From an uncultured Collinsella sp. (GTDB lineage Bacteria > Actinomycetota > Coriobacteriia > Coriobacteriales > Coriobacteriaceae), in assembly GCA_900551815.1 (NCBI GenBank), contig URXE01000095.1, forward strand, positions 1 to 5,144: a stretch of 5,144 bases of DNA. The letters are read 5' to 3'. The stretch's first letter is position 1. Every line of letters starts with the position of its first letter. Positions 4,644 to 5,144 of the stretch are shown one piece after another. A program made the translations under genes and the position numbers. The notes under the pieces were generated by a model. That model had not been told where the DNA came from. It saw only the letters and a program-made list of their open reading frames with translations, and made no database searches.

Positions 4644-5144
4644 TTACTCGGCGTGCGCGTAATCCACCTTGGCGCGGCGAGCGGTAGCCTTCTCCCAATC
4701 GCTGGTGCCCTCAAAGACATCCTGCTTGTAGGGGTTGCGGCCGAGCTTCTTGGCGCGGTAGGCGATGTAGATGATCGCGGCGACGTTGGCGACCAGTGCG
4801 GCGATCGAGACCGCGGTAGCGGCGCCGGGGTCGAGCGTGGAGTGGGTCACAAAGATGGACTCCTCCTGGAAGTACGGGAACACCTGGGCAAACATGCACC
4901 AAATGGCCAGCGTAAAGGCGCGGTTCTGGATCCAGCCGCCCTTGTTCCAGATAAAGGCGGCGACAGTGGGCGCCAGCAGCAGCGCAAAGCCGCAGAACCA
5001 GGAGTGGGTGGGCAGGCAGTTGTAGGTGTAGCAGAAGTTCCAGATATCGTAGGCGATGATGTAGACCCAGGTCATATCGGGCCACAGCATGTCGGTCTGA
5101 TCCTCGGAGGCGTAGACGCTCCACCAACCGGTCATGCAGAAGAT
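4644..5144 (-). CDS. Multi-pass membrane protein, unknown function (5' end outside window)
   Basis: The frame is open to the window edge, so the visible 166 residues are the C-terminal part. The internal ATG at 5135 is probably not the start. Four hydrophobic segments are seen: about 25-44 (TWVYIIAYDIWNFCYTYNCL), 49-66 (WFCGFALLLAPTVAAFIW), 74-92 (NRAFTLAIWCMFAQVFPYF) and 108-129 (AATAVSIAALVANVAAIIYI). A basic, probably cytoplasmic tail follows (RAKKLGRNPYKQD). Segments 1-3 are rich in Trp, Tyr and Cys and hold polar residues (D33, N36, H47, Q87), with H101 in the third loop. These could form a substrate or ion path. From memory it may belong to a DUF family of bacterial integral membrane proteins such as DUF5692, but I could not check this. 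A strong terminator follows the stop at 4644. Confidence 0.8.
   Translation of the reverse strand: MFCMTGWWSVYASEDQTDMLWPDMTWVYIIAYDIWNFCYTYNCLPTHSWFCGFALLLAPTVAAFIWNKGGWIQNRAFTLAIWCMFAQVFPYFQEESIFVTHSTLDPGAATAVSIAALVANVAAIIYIAYRAKKLGRNPYKQDVFEGTSDWEKATARRAKVDYAHAE

Noticed and set aside
4049..4687. 212-codon plus-strand frame across the right intergenic region
   Set aside because: It is antisense to the start of one gene, the strong minus-strand terminator and the end of another. It is Ser-rich shadow coding.

Overview
The window is high-GC bacterial DNA. Its compact layout, GC-rich codon use and protein style suggest an actinobacterium of the class Coriobacteriia, possibly a gut Collinsella. 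That assignment is an impression from the sequence and was not searched. Two of the five genes run off the window edges.

Layout, left to right. Positions 1-831 (+) hold the C-terminal third of the disaggregase ClpB, closed by a strong intrinsic terminator (879-913). A 60-residue acidic, disordered small protein follows at 966-1148 (+). The next 333 bases (1149-1481) have no confident gene but are rich in structure. They hold a 67-bp hairpin with perfect 19-bp arms, a 12-bp tandem repeat inside a minus-strand terminator-like element, a possible minus-strand gene tail, and an AT-rich control region. The control region carries three copies of a 21-bp site around a perfect TATAAT box. It leads into a single-gene unit at 1482-2834 (+), an AAA_14/DUF4143-type ATPase of 450 residues. 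This gene uses codons that clpB avoids (AGA, AGG, ATA, TTA) and looks acquired.

A GC-rich hairpin separates the ATPase gene from a convergent minus-strand gene (2908-4410). That gene encodes a single-pass membrane protein with an acidic cytoplasmic N-terminus and a large outside region. Farther right, a minus-strand terminator (4533-4573) ends a multi-pass membrane protein gene (4644-5144) whose start lies beyond the window.

The genes do not form one pathway. ClpB is housekeeping protein quality control, and the two right-hand genes are envelope proteins of unknown role. The ATPase with its private, highly organised promoter is the most island-like element. The best candidate for something undescribed is the three-site operator array at 1385-1470, with the -10 box between sites 2 and 3. 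The paired (D/E)ETI motifs in the membrane protein's cytoplasmic tail and the DP-aromatic repeats of the small protein are secondary points of interest.
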